The notes: a model not told the origin generated them from the sequence alone. 64,000 nt of DNA from Cadophora sp. MPI-SDFR-AT-0126 (GCA_020747065.1 JAGMVK010000015.1:496001-560000), one strand, 5' to 3'. Shown: positions 10,869 through 23,993, counted from the first letter of the stretch. Numbers and translations are program-made.

Positions 10869-12238
10869 GGTAAGAAAGAAGATATGTTGATAGCTTGAAG
10901 TAAGTGGAAACAGAATTTATGTTTGGAGAAACAGTTTTGGAGGGAGACTGGATGTGCTGAAGTGCTCTTTCAGTGGAAATTGAAGCTGCTTTTATGTATC
11001 TCTCGTTTGGAGCAATAAACACAACGACGGCTACTCATCAGCCTCAACCAAAGAATGAGCCTGCTGGTGATGAAGATGGGGGCGTGATGGTAACGAATAG
11101 GGTTTCCGGGCCAAGGAGACAGGGGATTGACAGGGGATAAACAGGGATCGCCAAGGGTTGAGCAGGGTCAATTCCACATCAAAAATTCAACTTGATTTAC
11201 GTAGAGATCGCGCTGGCGATCGATCAGAAACAAGTCTAGGGAAATTCTGTGTTCGTATTTCTAGCCAACACCTTGATCCACCTCTGACTCCAAGGAGATC
11301 CGACACAGAGAGCCCTAGCTGGATTCCAGTCTGAAGTGAGGCAGAACGATGATCTCGTTATCTCCAGCGCGAGCGAGTAATTCAATGAAAACAAGTAAAG
11401 AGAAAATGTTTCTAAGGACTATGACATGATAATACGAGAAACCGTAGGGGTTTTACTTAATTTATGCTCCACCCAGACTGTAAACAGATGGAGATTTATC
11501 CCTCTCACAGGCAAGACACCGACTCTCACAGGCAAGACACCGACTCTCACAGGTAAGACATCGACCAGAAAGGGCGGGGTTTGGAGTTGCAATTGTAAGT
11601 AACGGAGGTCTTCGAGTCAATAATGCAAATAGCATCGAAGAGTCTCCACCTGGCTTCGCATCTGCCGATAGGGAGTAGCGGATAGTATCTCGTATAGTCG
11701 ATCGACGCTCGTATCTGAAAAATTGACAATAACGCTGAATCTCACAGCTATTATCGAGGATCATAATATTAGCATCGGGGATAGATAATATACAGAATAT
11801 ATTAGTTGTGTTAAACACTCTCGTTAAAGTTTTTATTCTCACTATATAATAGAGAACCTTAGTGCCTTATCTATACTTGGGATACAATCGAAAATGTAGA
11901 CTAGGCTCTAGATTTAGTCCAAGTAAAGCCGAGACTCGACATATCGTAGAATTAATACTTGCTCTAGATTATAGATATATAGGTACTTAAGGTAAAGAGC
12001 GCACATAACAAACACTACATAAAGTGCTTCTTCCTCACCCCTCACTAGAGCCGCTTCCTTCCACTTTTACTTTAACCTAACAACTGCCGTCCAGCGGCAA
12101 TTGAAGCATACTATTACTGTGTTCACATAGAATGAGTTTCAATACATTTTAAAGTATGGTTCGAGGGACGAGAAGCACACAATGAAGAGGATATGCGGAG
12201 GTTAAAAAATCGCTTTTGCTAATCATAGCTAAGAATAG
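10869..12238. other. Intergenic with a 3 x 21-bp tandem repeat
   Basis: The left part is the former promoter of the disrupted gene. A minus-strand frame of 126 codons (11462-11842) exists, but its only striking feature is a tandem repeat, and it has no family resemblance. I do not call it a gene. Confidence 0.45.
11502..11564. repeat. Three tandem copies of a 21-bp unit
   Basis: CTCTCACAGGCAAGACACCGA is repeated three times; the third copy has two C-to-T differences. On the minus strand the unit encodes a seven-residue repeat containing two Cys, so unit length keeps frame. Confidence 0.9.
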
Positions 12239-12788
12239 CTAACGCTTATACCAATTAATGAAGTGATCAACCATTCCAACCACAATACCCAGCGCCGTCA
12301 GGCAAACCATCCAGCGTTTCCATCCCCGACTTGAAAGTGTTAGTTACTATTCCAAGGTAACACTGAGTAGTATCACTTACACCTTCCTCCACCTCTCGCG
12401 GACAGACCTCCACCCCCTCCTCACCACCTCCCACGCCCGACCGGAAAATGTTTGTGGTTCGTCGGCCGAGCTATGTATGGTATGTCAGTGGGTATGGTCT
12501 TCCCAAGCATGTTCGGACAGTTAGAGTCGAAGGTCCACGTACCGCTCTGAAAGGGGGAGGAGGGGGCGATTGAGGTCTGCCCAGAGGTGCGAGGAAGGTC
12601 GGGGATGGGTGCTGGATGGTTCACTCTGACGGCGGCTGGGGTATTGTGGCTGGCTAAGTGCAAGTCAGTACCAGCCTTGCATCGTCGAAAGCACTACACC
12701 GGAATAGGGGATGATATACTTACAACTGGTTGATCGCCGGCTCATTGTTGATAACAATGTTGTTGATATTGATGATGATGTTATTCAT
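12239..12788 (-). CDS. Small four-exon gene, about 118 aa, unknown, one C-terminal membrane-like segment
   Basis: Spliced by eye: exons 12788-12724, 12653-12543, 12470-12381 and 12329-12239. Introns have GTAAGT, GTACGT and GTAAGT donors, and all phases close to give 118 aa. The N-terminus is Asn/Ile-rich (MNNIIININNIVINN). The middle is Ser/Pro/Arg-rich. The third exon is basic and Trp-rich (GWRSVRERWRKV). The C-terminus has a hydrophobic helix (MVCLTALGIVVGMVDHF) ending WYKR. I do not recognise the family. Caution: exon 2 lies on the opposite strand of an intron-less inverted copy of exons 3 plus 4, so it may be an artefact. Exons 3 and 4 are the better supported part. Confidence 0.45.
12285..12660. 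repeat. Imperfect inverted duplication; one arm lacks the intron
   Basis: The left arm (about 12285-12440) contains exon 4, intron 3 and exon 3 of the small gene. The right arm (about 12550-12657) read on the opposite strand repeats exon 3 and exon 4 (shared blocks include CAGACCTC, CATCCCCGAC, CCATCCAGC and CCACAATACCC). The 51-bp intron (12330-12380) is absent, almost exactly at the splice sites. The arms differ by scattered substitutions and small indels. Confidence 0.75.
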
Positions 12789-15102
12789 ATTGGCTGGATG
12801 TGCTGATGTTGATAAAAGAAGGAAAGGGTACAGAAGGACAAATGAGCGAATATACTTGCCAGAACTAGGTATTGAAAGGACTCTCCTTCCTCTCATGCTG
12901 TTTCGATATTCACAGGGCAACTATTTTCAACCTAATCCAATTTTTGACCTGTGGAGCGGGCACCTTCCTCACCAACATGCCAAGTCCCTAAGCGACTCTA
13001 CTGCTATACACTACTAGCGAAAATCTTGAGCAGTACCCAAGGGATATATACAACTGGTGCGCCACCCATAACCCAAAAGCAAACACATTGCATTTCCCAC
13101 GTCTCATTTTTTTTTTAACTTTGGAAACAATATCTCCAACCCCCATCCGATCTCCACTATCCGCTTGGAGAACATACTCGCAAGCTGTAAAGAGAGAAGC
13201 GGACCTGGGCGTAACTTTGCTTGTGTCTTCCTGTGGGGAGTGAATACAATAAGAACCAAAAAAAAGAAAGCATTGGACTAAAGGCATCGATCTTGAAAAG
13301 AAACTGAATAAGCATTGAATATCATTTGAAACCTTTTCCTACGACGACACATTGTTCTGACAAAAGAAGTCATAGAAATTTGATACTGAATCAGGTCAGA
13401 TGCCCTTTCATTGAAACACCTGCCCTCACCACCAGAGGCCAATGAAGCAATCTTCACCACGTTCTTAACCTACCTCCCATTTTATTCTTCCTTCGCCAAC
13501 TCATAGAAGTCCCGAGGTCATTCTCCGAAATACCCTGAGCTTCACAGCAAGTCGCTTGACAAAGTTCAATCCGTGAGTCGAAGGCTGAGTCGAAGGCTGA
13601 GTCGAAGGCTGAAACGTTGGATTCGATGCGGTTCGTGGTAAGGAATATCAGGCCTTCCTAGTACTCCAGACATTGCAGGGAGACTGTACTGTCAGCTTAG
13701 CATGACTTTCGTTCAGAGAAGAGCTCTCGAAATCGATCCATTCTCATCGCAAATGATGCTGTTATTTTCTCAAGAATAACGTACAGGACTCTGTTGTAAG
13801 CGTGTTTCTGACTCCAGAGAAACCATGAAGGAGATTGATTCCTTCTTGACCTATAGCCTGTCAGTATTATCTGAAAGTATGGTGTATGACCTTATACCTT
13901 TCTAACCCACGAACTTCCTTTTAAATGTGTCCTACTGATGCCAATTGTGTTGCTTGCCATGCATAAAATGGTGTCCCTGGTGCAATATATTTATATGCCC
14001 CGTTGCTGTCCTCAGACCTAGATTCTGCCTCTGACTCAGTATCTGGGATATGACGCTCTAGCCAGCCAAGAATAGCTTCTCCGAATTTCCTCGCAGTCCT
14101 AGAGCACGCTATAGAACACGACTTAACGAAATTCTTCATAGTTATTTTCAATATCAATGTCTTGAACTTCAGTTGTGGGACGTATATAAGGTAGAAGATA
14201 ATTGATCTTTGTGGGTGAGAAGAGATAGAGAATTTGTCTGAAAGTAGTTTATGTGATGTAGTATGGGCAAACCATTGTTAGCGTACCATACTTCGACACT
14301 CTGGTTGCTGAGGTCATGGGAAGAACTGAGTTCTGGGTCGCGCTACTTGTAGCGGCTGACAAGATTTGCTTCCAACCGCCGCTCACCAAGTCGAGATCTA
14401 GAGTCTGGGAAACCGGCAAGGATCACGAGCGTGGCTAGGCTAGGTTCTCAGAGCCTAGAAAATTGTGAGAATATTTTGTATGGTAGACAGAAGAGATTGT
14501 CCAATTCTCTTCTTAATACTATCACGCTTACTTGCCAAGTTCGTGAAGACACTCCAATTGCGCACGTCGTGAGTTGATGCAAGGTTTTAACGAAGCCTTC
14601 CACTGCCTCTAGACGAAGAGATTGGATTCGACGTTACAAGCAGAATTATTGAGATTGCATGCGCGTGGACGGAAAACAGAAACCAAGAAACAGGATGTAG
14701 GATGCACGATACATAATACAGGATGGAAAGCCTGGAAGCGAAGATCCACCGATATGCACGTGTCATCCTGCCTCAGGCTGATATCTCGATACAATACCTA
14801 TGTACCTTGGAACCTTGGAAAGTAGGAATTGGACTCGCTGATGCTAGAGCATCACGACCAGTCTTCCCCTTTCCAACAGGAATCAGGTCATCATCGCTGA
14901 GATCGCCGATCCATTCCTTGCCATCACGAATTATGATCACCCGACTCGAGTCCGACAGTCACGGCGATGCATAACCGACGGCGTAGCCCCCCCCAGAGAC
15001 CACCAACAAAACCCCCCTCTGGTAAGGATCCAAGATCAATATTTGACGACGTGAGTAAGAGCGGCACGAAACCGCCGGGCCCGAGATCTTCATTTTAAAT
15101 AG
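12789..15102. other. Intergenic, repeat fragments, no supported gene
   Basis: About 2.3 kb with only short frames. The longest plausible one is 13921-14157 on the minus strand (72-78 aa, acidic centre), with no motif and no supporting context. A 12-bp unit is repeated three times at 13574-13609. Confidence 0.45.
13574..13609. repeat. Three tandem copies of a 12-bp unit
   Basis: GAGTCGAAGGCT is repeated three times without mismatch, in non-coding sequence. Confidence 0.9.
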
Positions 15103-15430
15103 GGAGATATCAATAAACGATGGAAGTTTAGGTTCAAATCCTGCAGTTGTCGAATCTTTTGCACTGCATTGCAAGATTCAGGGCCCCGGGGGAACTTCGG
15201 GGATAAGTTTTTGAAACTGGTTCTGGTGCCGACCTTTTGCCGCTACAACTTTTCACAATGCCCGTCGCCCCACCCTCCTCGCTTACGAGAAAACTGTGAT
15301 TGGTTCCGCGTTCCTTGTTTATGTTCCTGCGATCCTTCTTCCAAGTTCAAAGGAGCTGTATCCCGTTGATGTATTCTAGATATATTCATCGAGTCAGATC
15401 CTATCGTAGGTGCGAAAACGCTCAAATAAG
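15103..15430 (+). repeat. tRNA-Ser-derived SINE-like repeat, copy 2 (truncated head)
   Basis: It starts with GAGATATCAATAAAC and the tRNA-Ser 3' part (AGGTTCAAATCCTGCAGTTG, including the B box). The body matches copy 1 up to near 15430, with substitutions and small indels. The leader before the B box resembles that of copy 3 but not the tRNA head of copy 1. Confidence 0.65.
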
Positions 15431-16057
15431 ATAAAACGTAATTTCATTTGGAGTTAATCAATTTTTCTTTGCCTCCAAGCACTGTACTAAAGTCTAATTT
15501 TATTCAATTCATTTCTATTCTCTTTATGTCGAGCGCCGGAGGGAGCAACCACAAGTAGTGTGTAAAAGTCTTGATTTCTATATAATAAGAGAGAGAGCCT
15601 CTATATAAAGTGGTGCTCTCGAGCTACAGTTACATTCATCTGCTATGGGCTGAGTCGTTTTCCAGCGCCAAGTGTCTGCTATACACGACACTTTATCTTA
15701 CGCACTCTATCCAGCCATAGTTCAAAGACCCAATCGAGTCCGGCTCTCGACTAAAAGCTTTAAGTAGATTATAAGGAGCACGTGTACGATGGAACAAACG
15801 GCGGCTTTAGTGGATGGGAGCGCTGTTGTGGAAGATTGATTATGTGGTGATCGAGCCGAGCCTGAAGTCACAGTAGAAATTTATCTAGAAATCCAAAGAT
15901 TTAAGACTAGAGAAGTCTTTACTTTTCTACTGGGATAATAAGAATCACAACTTGCGCCAACGTTGAAAATCTTCTGGAAATGGTGCCAAGAGTTTCAAAT
16001 ACCTGATAAAGAAAGTAAGGGTCGTGATGTTCGCTTCCCACCGATAAGCCATTAGAG
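15431..16057. other. Intergenic, 3' of the ankyrin gene
   Basis: No frame of interest. It probably includes the 3' UTR of the large minus-strand ankyrin gene. Confidence 0.5.
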
Positions 16058-19000
16058 TTAATCTTCCTCGTCCTGGCTGGGTTCCTTCTCCGTAAATTCA
16101 TGACCTGGATGAGTCAACTCCGAAGTGTATTTACACTTGAAACAGAAATCAAAATCCACGCAAGTTGAACAGCAGTATACCGTGCCGCAAATAGGCTGTT
16201 TGATCGTCAATAAAAACCAACAGCCTCTAGGGAGACTTGACTCACACTGATACCGCATCCATCGCACTCTCTTGAATCATCGACTTCGCCTGGAGCTATA
16301 ATTTCATCGCTCGACACAACCTCATGAAGCTTGAGATGCTCTGTGAGTTTTTCAATGACCGAATCGCGTCCATGAAACTGTGCAATCTGTATCGGACTCC
16401 ACCCATTCAACTTTTCTTTCAAGTTAGCGTCTGCGCCGATATCAAGAAATTGCTGAACAACATCTTGTTCTCCTGCTTTCGCAGCCCAGTGCAGAGGAGT
16501 CCAGCCATCGTTATCTGGCTGGTCAAGGACTGTTTCTTTCTCATATTTCTTGAGCAGGTAGGCAACCACGGACGTTTCTCGACTACATGCCGCATGGTGA
16601 AGTGCGTGCCGGCCTTGCTTGTCATACGTGATAGGGACATCGGCATTTCTGTCGAGACCTTTGTCAACCAACAGCTCTAGATATCCGTCGGAGCCTCTCG
16701 CAGCGACAACGTGTACCGCATCTCTTCCCTGGATATCTTTACCACCAACATCAGCACCGCGTGTTAACAGCTTATCCATCACATCATATAAATACTGATA
16801 CACGGCTTCTTGAAGCGGAGTTCTCGAGAATTCAGGGTGTTTCTCCGTATCGAGGTCTTTGTCTAGCATCTTAAGCGCAGCCGAGTCGTGGCGCAAATGT
16901 ATGGCCGAGAAAAGAGGAGTTCGTTTGGAACTGTCCTGGACGTTTGGATTGGCGTCTGCTTCGAGAAGTTGAAGAATTACATCTTCGCTGTCTCCCCGTG
17001 CAGCCAACCCTAGCGGTGTCTCTTGCAAATCATCGGGCATATTCACGTTCGGTTCTGCGTTCAGAATCAATTCTACAACATCAGTGTCCCCGTTTTCAAC
17101 TGCACGATGCAATGCAGTGCGGCCGCCCTCATCTTGTGCTGAAATTTGGATATCGGGGTCATGTTGAAGCAGTAGTTTCGCCACTTCTTCATTTCCCAAT
17201 GATACAGCCCATGAAAGTGGGTTACGACCTTCACTATCCAACGACATAACGTCGGCCTTCGCTTCTAAAAGTCTTTTCACCATATAGTCTTGGCTACCCG
17301 ATGCGGCCCAGGAGAGTGCTGTGCGCCCGTTCTTATCCTTACATTCGACATTTGCTCCTAGTGCGAGAAGCACATTCGCAGCTGCAATGTTCTCCTTAGA
17401 TGCTGCCCAAGATAGTGGAGTACGTTTATCACAGTCCTCAGACTCAATATCAGCTCCCAGAGTGGAGAGAAGCTCGACGGTGGCCCCTTCACCTTCACAA
17501 GCTGCCCAGGATATTGGGGACCTGCCGCTCCTGTCTTTGGATTCTAGCCTTGCCCGGTGGTTATAGAAAAGAAGATGTATCACACCATCATATCCGCCTG
17601 CACTAGCTAGTGATATAGGGGTTCGATCTTCCTCGTCTCCCTCGTCTGGTTGAACGGAATGCGCTAGAAGAAGCTCGATGATTTCCAAACGTCCGTGCTG
17701 GGCCGCATAATGCATTGGCGACCTCCCAATCTTGTTCTTTGCTTCTGGGTCTGCTTTTGCGTCAAGAAGTAGGATTGCCATCCCTAGGTGCCCATTATAC
17801 GCGGCCAGATGCAGAGGCGTGTCCCCATCCTGGTCCGTAACCTTGATGTTTGCACCCAATTCAAGCAGCATTCGCACTACGTCTATTTCTCCCATGAAGC
17901 TTGCAAGATTCAGCGCAGAGTAGACTTTGGGATCTGGGACTTCAAACGCGGCGTCTCTCTTCAACAATAGCTCCACTATTGTCGTGTTTTCAGACTCAAT
18001 GGCTTTCAGCAGAGGTGTAGAGTTGTCGTTAGATGCTATGTTGGGTTTCGCTCCCATGTCTAGAAATGTTTGTACCATGGCAGTGGACCCCTGGCAACAT
18101 GCCCAATACAGTGGAGTTTCGTTCTCATCGTTTTCAACATTAACCTTCGCACCTGCCTCCACTAGACGTGTGGCTACAGCTTCATGCCCTTGCTCGGCTG
18201 CGGCAAGCAAAGGTGTTGAATTGGATTTGGTTGGAATATTAGGATCCGCCTGTCTCTGTTCATTCCGTTCTTCAAGAAGTGCATTCACAGTATCTTCGGA
18301 TCCATTGTACGAAGCCCAATATAGTGGTGTCTTCCCTTTGTCATTTGCCATGTTAACATCTGCTTTCCAGCTCAATAGTAGTTTGACAGTGTCCACGTGG
18401 CTCCTTTTGGCTGCCTTCAACATGGGTGTAGATCCGTCTATTGCATTTGCATTCGAGTTGGCCCCTTTTTTCAAGAGCAGCTCCACAATCGCCGTATTTT
18501 CTCGTTTTGCTGCCCACAATATTGCGTTGTCTAAATGTGGTTGCGACTGTTCTCCAACGGTGTTTTCCAATATTTCAGAGACCATTTCATCCGAATCCCA
18601 TTTCACGGCAAGTGAAAGATCGCTTTTCTCTCCATCCTTGCTGAGACTCGCACGAGCGCCTTTTGAAATGAGCAGCTTAGCAGTTTCTGAATTACCGCCT
18701 TGCACTGCAAACATCAAAGGCGTCCACCCATCTATATCCGCTTCTTCGGTATCGGCACGATGATCAGGATTATCGGGATTATCAAGCAGTAATGTGATAA
18801 ACAACGGCCTGTCCGAATATGCTGCGAAAGAGAGTGGGGTTTGCTGATATCTGCCACTTGTTTTCTTAACATCCGCACCGGCTTTCAGGAGTTTCTTCGT
18901 AATCTCCAATTGGTCCGCATTTACAGCTGCTGAAAGAAGAGTGCAGTCATCTTGCTCGTCATACTCATCGACATCTGGTTTTGGTATTGCCTGGAGAAAG

Positions 19001-22000
19001 AATTCGACGAGGTCTTGATGTCCATTGTGGACAGCCCAATAAATTGGAGAGTGATCAGAGTTACTCTTTAAGCCCAACTTTGCTCCTTTGCCGAAAAGTA
19101 ATTTAGTCATGGCCAAGTTGCCATTCTCCGCTGCTCGAGCTAGGAGCAATCGAGGAGGGTTGCCATCAACAACATTCGGGTTCATGCAAGCAATGTTGTC
19201 GCTGTCGAGAAGCCGTTTGACGATCGCGACTTGGCCTTTCTCAACAGCCCATGAAAGAGCTGTTCGCTGTTCGCAATCCACGATCGTTTGGTCGGCACCA
19301 GCGTCGAGAAGAAGATCGACGATCTTACTGTATCCACCGACTGCAGTGAGTATCAACGCAGTCGTTCCTGTGTCATCTCTTGCGTTGACCATTTTCTCCT
19401 TCAGCGGCTCATCGACAGTGGCGGAAGAAGTGATAGAAGGTATCAACACAGTCGCTCCTGGAGTATCTGTCGGAATGGCCTTCGTCTCATCCAGCGACTT
19501 CCCAGCATTATCTGAGGAAATCTCTTTTTTCGGGGTCCACTTATCGAGGAGCTGTTGCACCATCCCTTCAGCTCCAACCATTGCTGCAAAATGCAAAGCA
19601 TATTGCCCTGTAGAAGTATCTTTCTCATCGACTTTCACTCCGTTGCTCATCAGAACATTGAATGTGGTGTTGAGCCTTTCTCTGGCCGCCCACAGAAGCA
19701 ACTTGCCACCATCAACTGCTAAATCTTCCTTGCCTAGCAAAAGCTCTATCATTTTCTTCAAATCTTCTCGATCTTCAGAAAGACGTCCTATTGTCTTCTT
19801 CAAGTCTTCCAATTCTTTGGAGAGCTTCTGCCTATTTGTTTTCTCCTCGGGCTTTGGGGGTTTGTGCGGGGCTTTCTTGCGTTGATCTTTCTGCACGTCT
19901 GGATCCCCGATCTTTTCTTTTCCAAGCACCTCATTCTTTGGTACTCCAGCTGCATCATCGATAATGCCGGCCCGGACTTTTGAGCTTCCAGGGTTTCCTG
20001 CTCCATCGGTGCCAGCCGCCTCAGCTACTTTTCCATCAACCTTTCCACCGTCGGTTGCTCTACCATCAGTGGGCTTTTTTGACGATTCTTCCTTCTTCAG
20101 CTTCTTTTTCACACTGTCTTTATCACCCTTTGCCTTTACCAATTTGTCGTCTACATCGCGCTCGATTTCCGCTGCTATCTGCAATGCGGTTTTACCGTTT
20201 TTGTCCTTCACTTTGGTGACCTTTGCATCATCTCTTCCGAGAAGTTTCTCCACGACTGATGCCTGAATCTTCTCAACGGCGAGATGAAGTGCAGTTCGCT
20301 CAAACTTGTCCTGCGCATTGATCCTTGCTTCTCGATCGAGGAGCTGTGAAATAATCGTATCTTCTCCAGCAATCGCCGCAAAGTGCAAAGGTGTCATGCC
20401 CCAATAATCACCGGCACTCATTTTGTCCCTGTGCAACGGACTCTCAAGTAATGCTGTCACAGCCTTCTCATTTCCACATTTTGCTGCCAAATGTAATGGG
20501 AGTATGCCATCGCTTCCTGAATCTGCCCTGCCGTATGCCTTTAATAGCTCACCTACGAAGTCTGATTGTTTGGCATCTTCACTGAGGTTCATGACCGCAT
20601 AATGTAAAGGGGTCCGGCCGGCTAAGTCTGGTCTGCTCGCTAAGACACGTTCTTCTTGAACCATTGTCGATGCTATATCAGGGGCGTAAATCACAGCATA
20701 ATGTAGCGGGGTCCACCCAAGGATGTCTGCTGCCTCGAGATATTTCCAGCTGTCCCCGTCCTTCTTTACACTGCCCTTCGTCCAGATGATTTGGTTGTGA
20801 AGAGTCGTGTATCCAAATTTGGTTCCGTAGGCTTGCTTAGGCCGAGTGTCCTTCCTTGTAGGCTTTTTGATATCTCCTTGGGGGCGTTCTTCGTCATCTT
20901 TCGAGGATAGCATTGAATCATAAAGCTCGTGGCGCTTTTGCTTCTTGAATAACTCTTTGAGGCTAATGCTGATTGGCTCCAAATTCTTTGACTTGAGTTT
21001 CTTGATCAAGGCGGCTTTGGCTCCTCTCAGTTGTGGTTCACTGTCTCCAGCAGCCCCTTCATCCGTCACCGTAACAGAGTTAGTGATTATCAAGAAGTCA
21101 ACTGCCGTAGCGACGGCTTTGTAAACAAACGTTTCATTCAGCAGCAAACTCTCGTCGCAAAGGGTGAGAAGCCGGAGATATAAATCGTAAGCCTTGTCCA
21201 ACTGGTAGTCTTGATGGTTCTCTATCGCTTTCTGGCGTACCATTTCCACCAAACCCTCGCTGGGAAGTTTATTGGCAACGCTGAGCGGAGGAATAATGAG
21301 CGTGTAGGCGTCTTCTAAAGTTCCTAGGGAAGCTGCTTCAACAGCTTTTGCCATCTCTTGTATCTTTTGGTTTACAAGTCTCAGCGAACTCCATTTGGGG
21401 ACTTGGGGGTTGAATTTGTTCTGGCTCTGCAGGTCGACAGTCGTAGCAGACTCTGGAACAGGTATGTGGTCTGCGATTTCCCACATGAAAGCCGAGAAAA
21501 TGTGTTGGGCTAGGAATTGCTCCATTGAAACGTTCGTAACCACGGCACAGCAAGTTGGCGGAGTCCCAGCATCCCGGGCTTTTCGATCCTCTATACTATG
21601 TTAGACTTCGTCTGGCATATCAATCTTTCTCCTGTCACACTTACTTTGATAACCGTATCCTAAGCTCAGAGGTTTGTCGGACTTCTCCCATTTAAATGTC
21701 TCTAAACCTTCTACGACCCCTTCGCCAGCCCACCAAGCCAAATCTGCCTTCAGAACGTCTGAATCCGGACCAAGAACACGACGAAATGGTGTTCTGACAG
21801 GGTCGAATGTCTCAAAAGTTGATGCCGTGCCTATATCCTCAATATCCCATTGGTTTTGGTCCTTGAAATGATACATCCACAACGATAACACCGCCTCGAT
21901 GTCCTTTTCGGGGGTTCTCCATTTTGCCTCCTTCTCAGTACCCTTATTATTGGCAACAAGCCTGAGCTTGCCAGGCTGCTTCCGCTTTGACTTATCACCC

Positions 22001-23993
22001 GTAATCTGAACATCCATGGACCAAGTGAGGGTGGTCCTTTTCCCCCAATCAAAACAATTCATGACTTTCCCGATTGCATTGGCGATACAGATAGCATATT
22101 CTGATGGAGGAGCATCCCATTTGGTGAGATATCCTAGCCGTTTTCTGATGTTAACTACCGCATGGACTTGCAGCGAGTCGTTCTTCTCTTGCTCTTTCGC
22201 CGCATCTTCTCTTTCTTTTACTTTCAGCTGATCTCTGCTCTTGGGTGCGGAACCGGATGGAACTCGGGACAATGGATATCCAGGTCGTGGCCGCTTCGTC
22301 GAATCTACGCTTGATTCCCACACGGTTACACGAGTAGTTCCTGACTTCCCATCATCTGGATTCTCCAGGCTCTCAATCCACTCAGCGCGTGAAGGGGAGC
22401 CCAATTCGTTACAAAGTTTCCAGAAGGGTACTTCGCATGTTGGATAAGGCATAAGCTTGTGACTTGGGTCGCTACTTTCTGTCCCGCATCGGGGACAGGG
22501 GCTCTTTGGCCGTTTGTCGCTGAGGCATGTTAAGTATCCATCATCAAATCCGAGTTTAAGAGAAAGCCAGTCCATCTCATATTCTGGGGTTATTTTTTCC
22601 GTTGCCGGACTGTCCAACATACCCCGACGTACAGCAGCTCTCAAGATTGTCATTATCATGATAGCAACAAGCTGGGCGATGGAACATGCCCAGCTGATTC
22701 CACGAAACCCTTCAAACTGGAGGATGAATCCAGTTATGGATGCCAACGTACCAATCATGCAAAGTATGTTGAGTGATACAGAGATGGTAGTTGGCTCCTC
22801 TATTTTTCCGGTCTTTTGGGCTTCCTCGTGAGAAATTGGATCATTGTTGCGACAGGAGGTAAGGATAATCTCCTTCTCTCCTTTTGCCATAAGCATGAAA
22901 GAATCAAAACTCTGGTCACTAACAAAAATTCCCTTTTGAAGCCAAAAGACTCGAAAAGTAGGTTTTGCAGTCTTTTCTGGGGTGGTTGTTCCCAACCCTT
23001 TTTCGGGGTTGTCAAGGTCGCCAGTGTGGTGTTTGGACATAACCTCCCACGCAAACTCTTCTGTGCTTTCCCCAATGACAAGCGCGGATATCCACATTCC
23101 AAGAGAAAGTGTGACTGTTCCAGCGAGGAGAACTGGATATGCATACGGACTCGGAGGCCCTCCAACTCGCTTACCAAATCGAGCGTTGTAAGCAACAAAT
23201 GCGGAAAATACAAGGACTCCAGATTGAAGAAGAATGCCAGTGGCAGCAGTAGCTACCAACTCCCATGTTTCTTGCTTCGAGTGGAGGTTTAAAGAGATAT
23301 TAGGGGCGCGATCTGGCCGATCGGCATGGGAATGGGAATCTTTTTTACCAGGGAACAATCGTTTAATGAGAGGGCCTCGATAACCTTAAAGGGGGGGGTT
23401 GTGACGTTAGCTGAAGGGTGGCCGTAATCAGAAGTAGGCAATGCACGCACCTTCCTTCTTCATGTATTTTCGTCCCTCCTTCTCTGCCTCTGTGAGCGTA
23501 AATAGAAAACAATCTGTCTCTGGATGCCCACATCCTTCGAGATAGACGATCTGTTTGACAACACCTTTGCCTGTCGTGCGGACAATGCCCTCCCCATTCC
23601 ATAATTCGCAAACTTCGTGCGATGTCGAAGACATGAATTCCAGCTCAGCAGAAGATCTGTTCTCCCTCGCACGACCAATGACAGCTTTGAGCCACGGCGG
23701 TCCCCCAACTCGAATCGCGCCGACAATCGCGGTGATGATGCCCAAAGGCGCCATCGCGAATATGATATGGTCAAGCCATGTGAATGACTCCCTTAGGAAC
23801 TGCTGGGCGAATTTCTCACCGAACAAAGCCAAGAGTCTCGTCGGGTGTTAGAAGAAACATTGGCATCCGTACGAATAGGAGATACTTACGGACCGATGTC
23901 AGAGAAGAGGTTATTCGTGACATCTGTGCCACTTCCTGCTACGCCCGAGGCCAGGAAAAGCAGAGAGAAGATTAATATCGTCATGTTGACCAT
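16058..23993 (-). CDS. Giant membrane-anchored ankyrin-repeat protein with C-terminal ZZ zinc finger
   Basis: Five exons: 23993-23890, 23836-23451, 23384-21645, 21590-16246 and 16195-16058. They total 7713 nt, 2570 aa, all phases closed. Order: a signal peptide (MVNMTILIFSLLFLASGVAG); a hydrophobic region beginning ALFGEKFAQQF with a membrane segment (IIFAMAPLGIITAIVGAI); further membrane helices at the start of exon 3 and again before residue 400; a charged region; then a block of roughly 30 ankyrin repeats (TPLHxAA signatures, about residues 1000-2480). A ZZ-type finger ends the protein: CDGCGI, ICGTVYCCSTC, FDFCFKC and HPGHEF supply the zinc ligands. This N-terminal layout recurs in large fungal ankyrin proteins of unknown role. 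I infer a surface- or endomembrane-tethered scaffold or surveillance protein. Intron 2 carries a transposon-end-like sequence. Confidence 0.85.
23385..23450 (-). other. Intron of the ankyrin gene carrying a transposon-end-like sequence
   Basis: This 66-bp intron (donor GTGCGT, acceptor TTTAAG) contains, on the gene strand, GGCCACCCTTC followed by AGCTAACGTC-ACAA-CCCCCCCC. The transposon right end plus flank at 9.9 kb reads AGCTAACGTC-TAA-CCCCCCCC and also contains GGCCACCCTT. The resemblance may be a footprint or chance. Confidence 0.45.

Noticed and set aside
11462..11842. Cys-rich minus-strand frame with repeat CLACESR
   Set aside because: The repeat explains the Cys pattern; no other support for a gene.
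13921..14157. 72-78 aa minus-strand frame with acidic centre
   Set aside because: No motif, no splice evidence, and no partner gene; could be chance.
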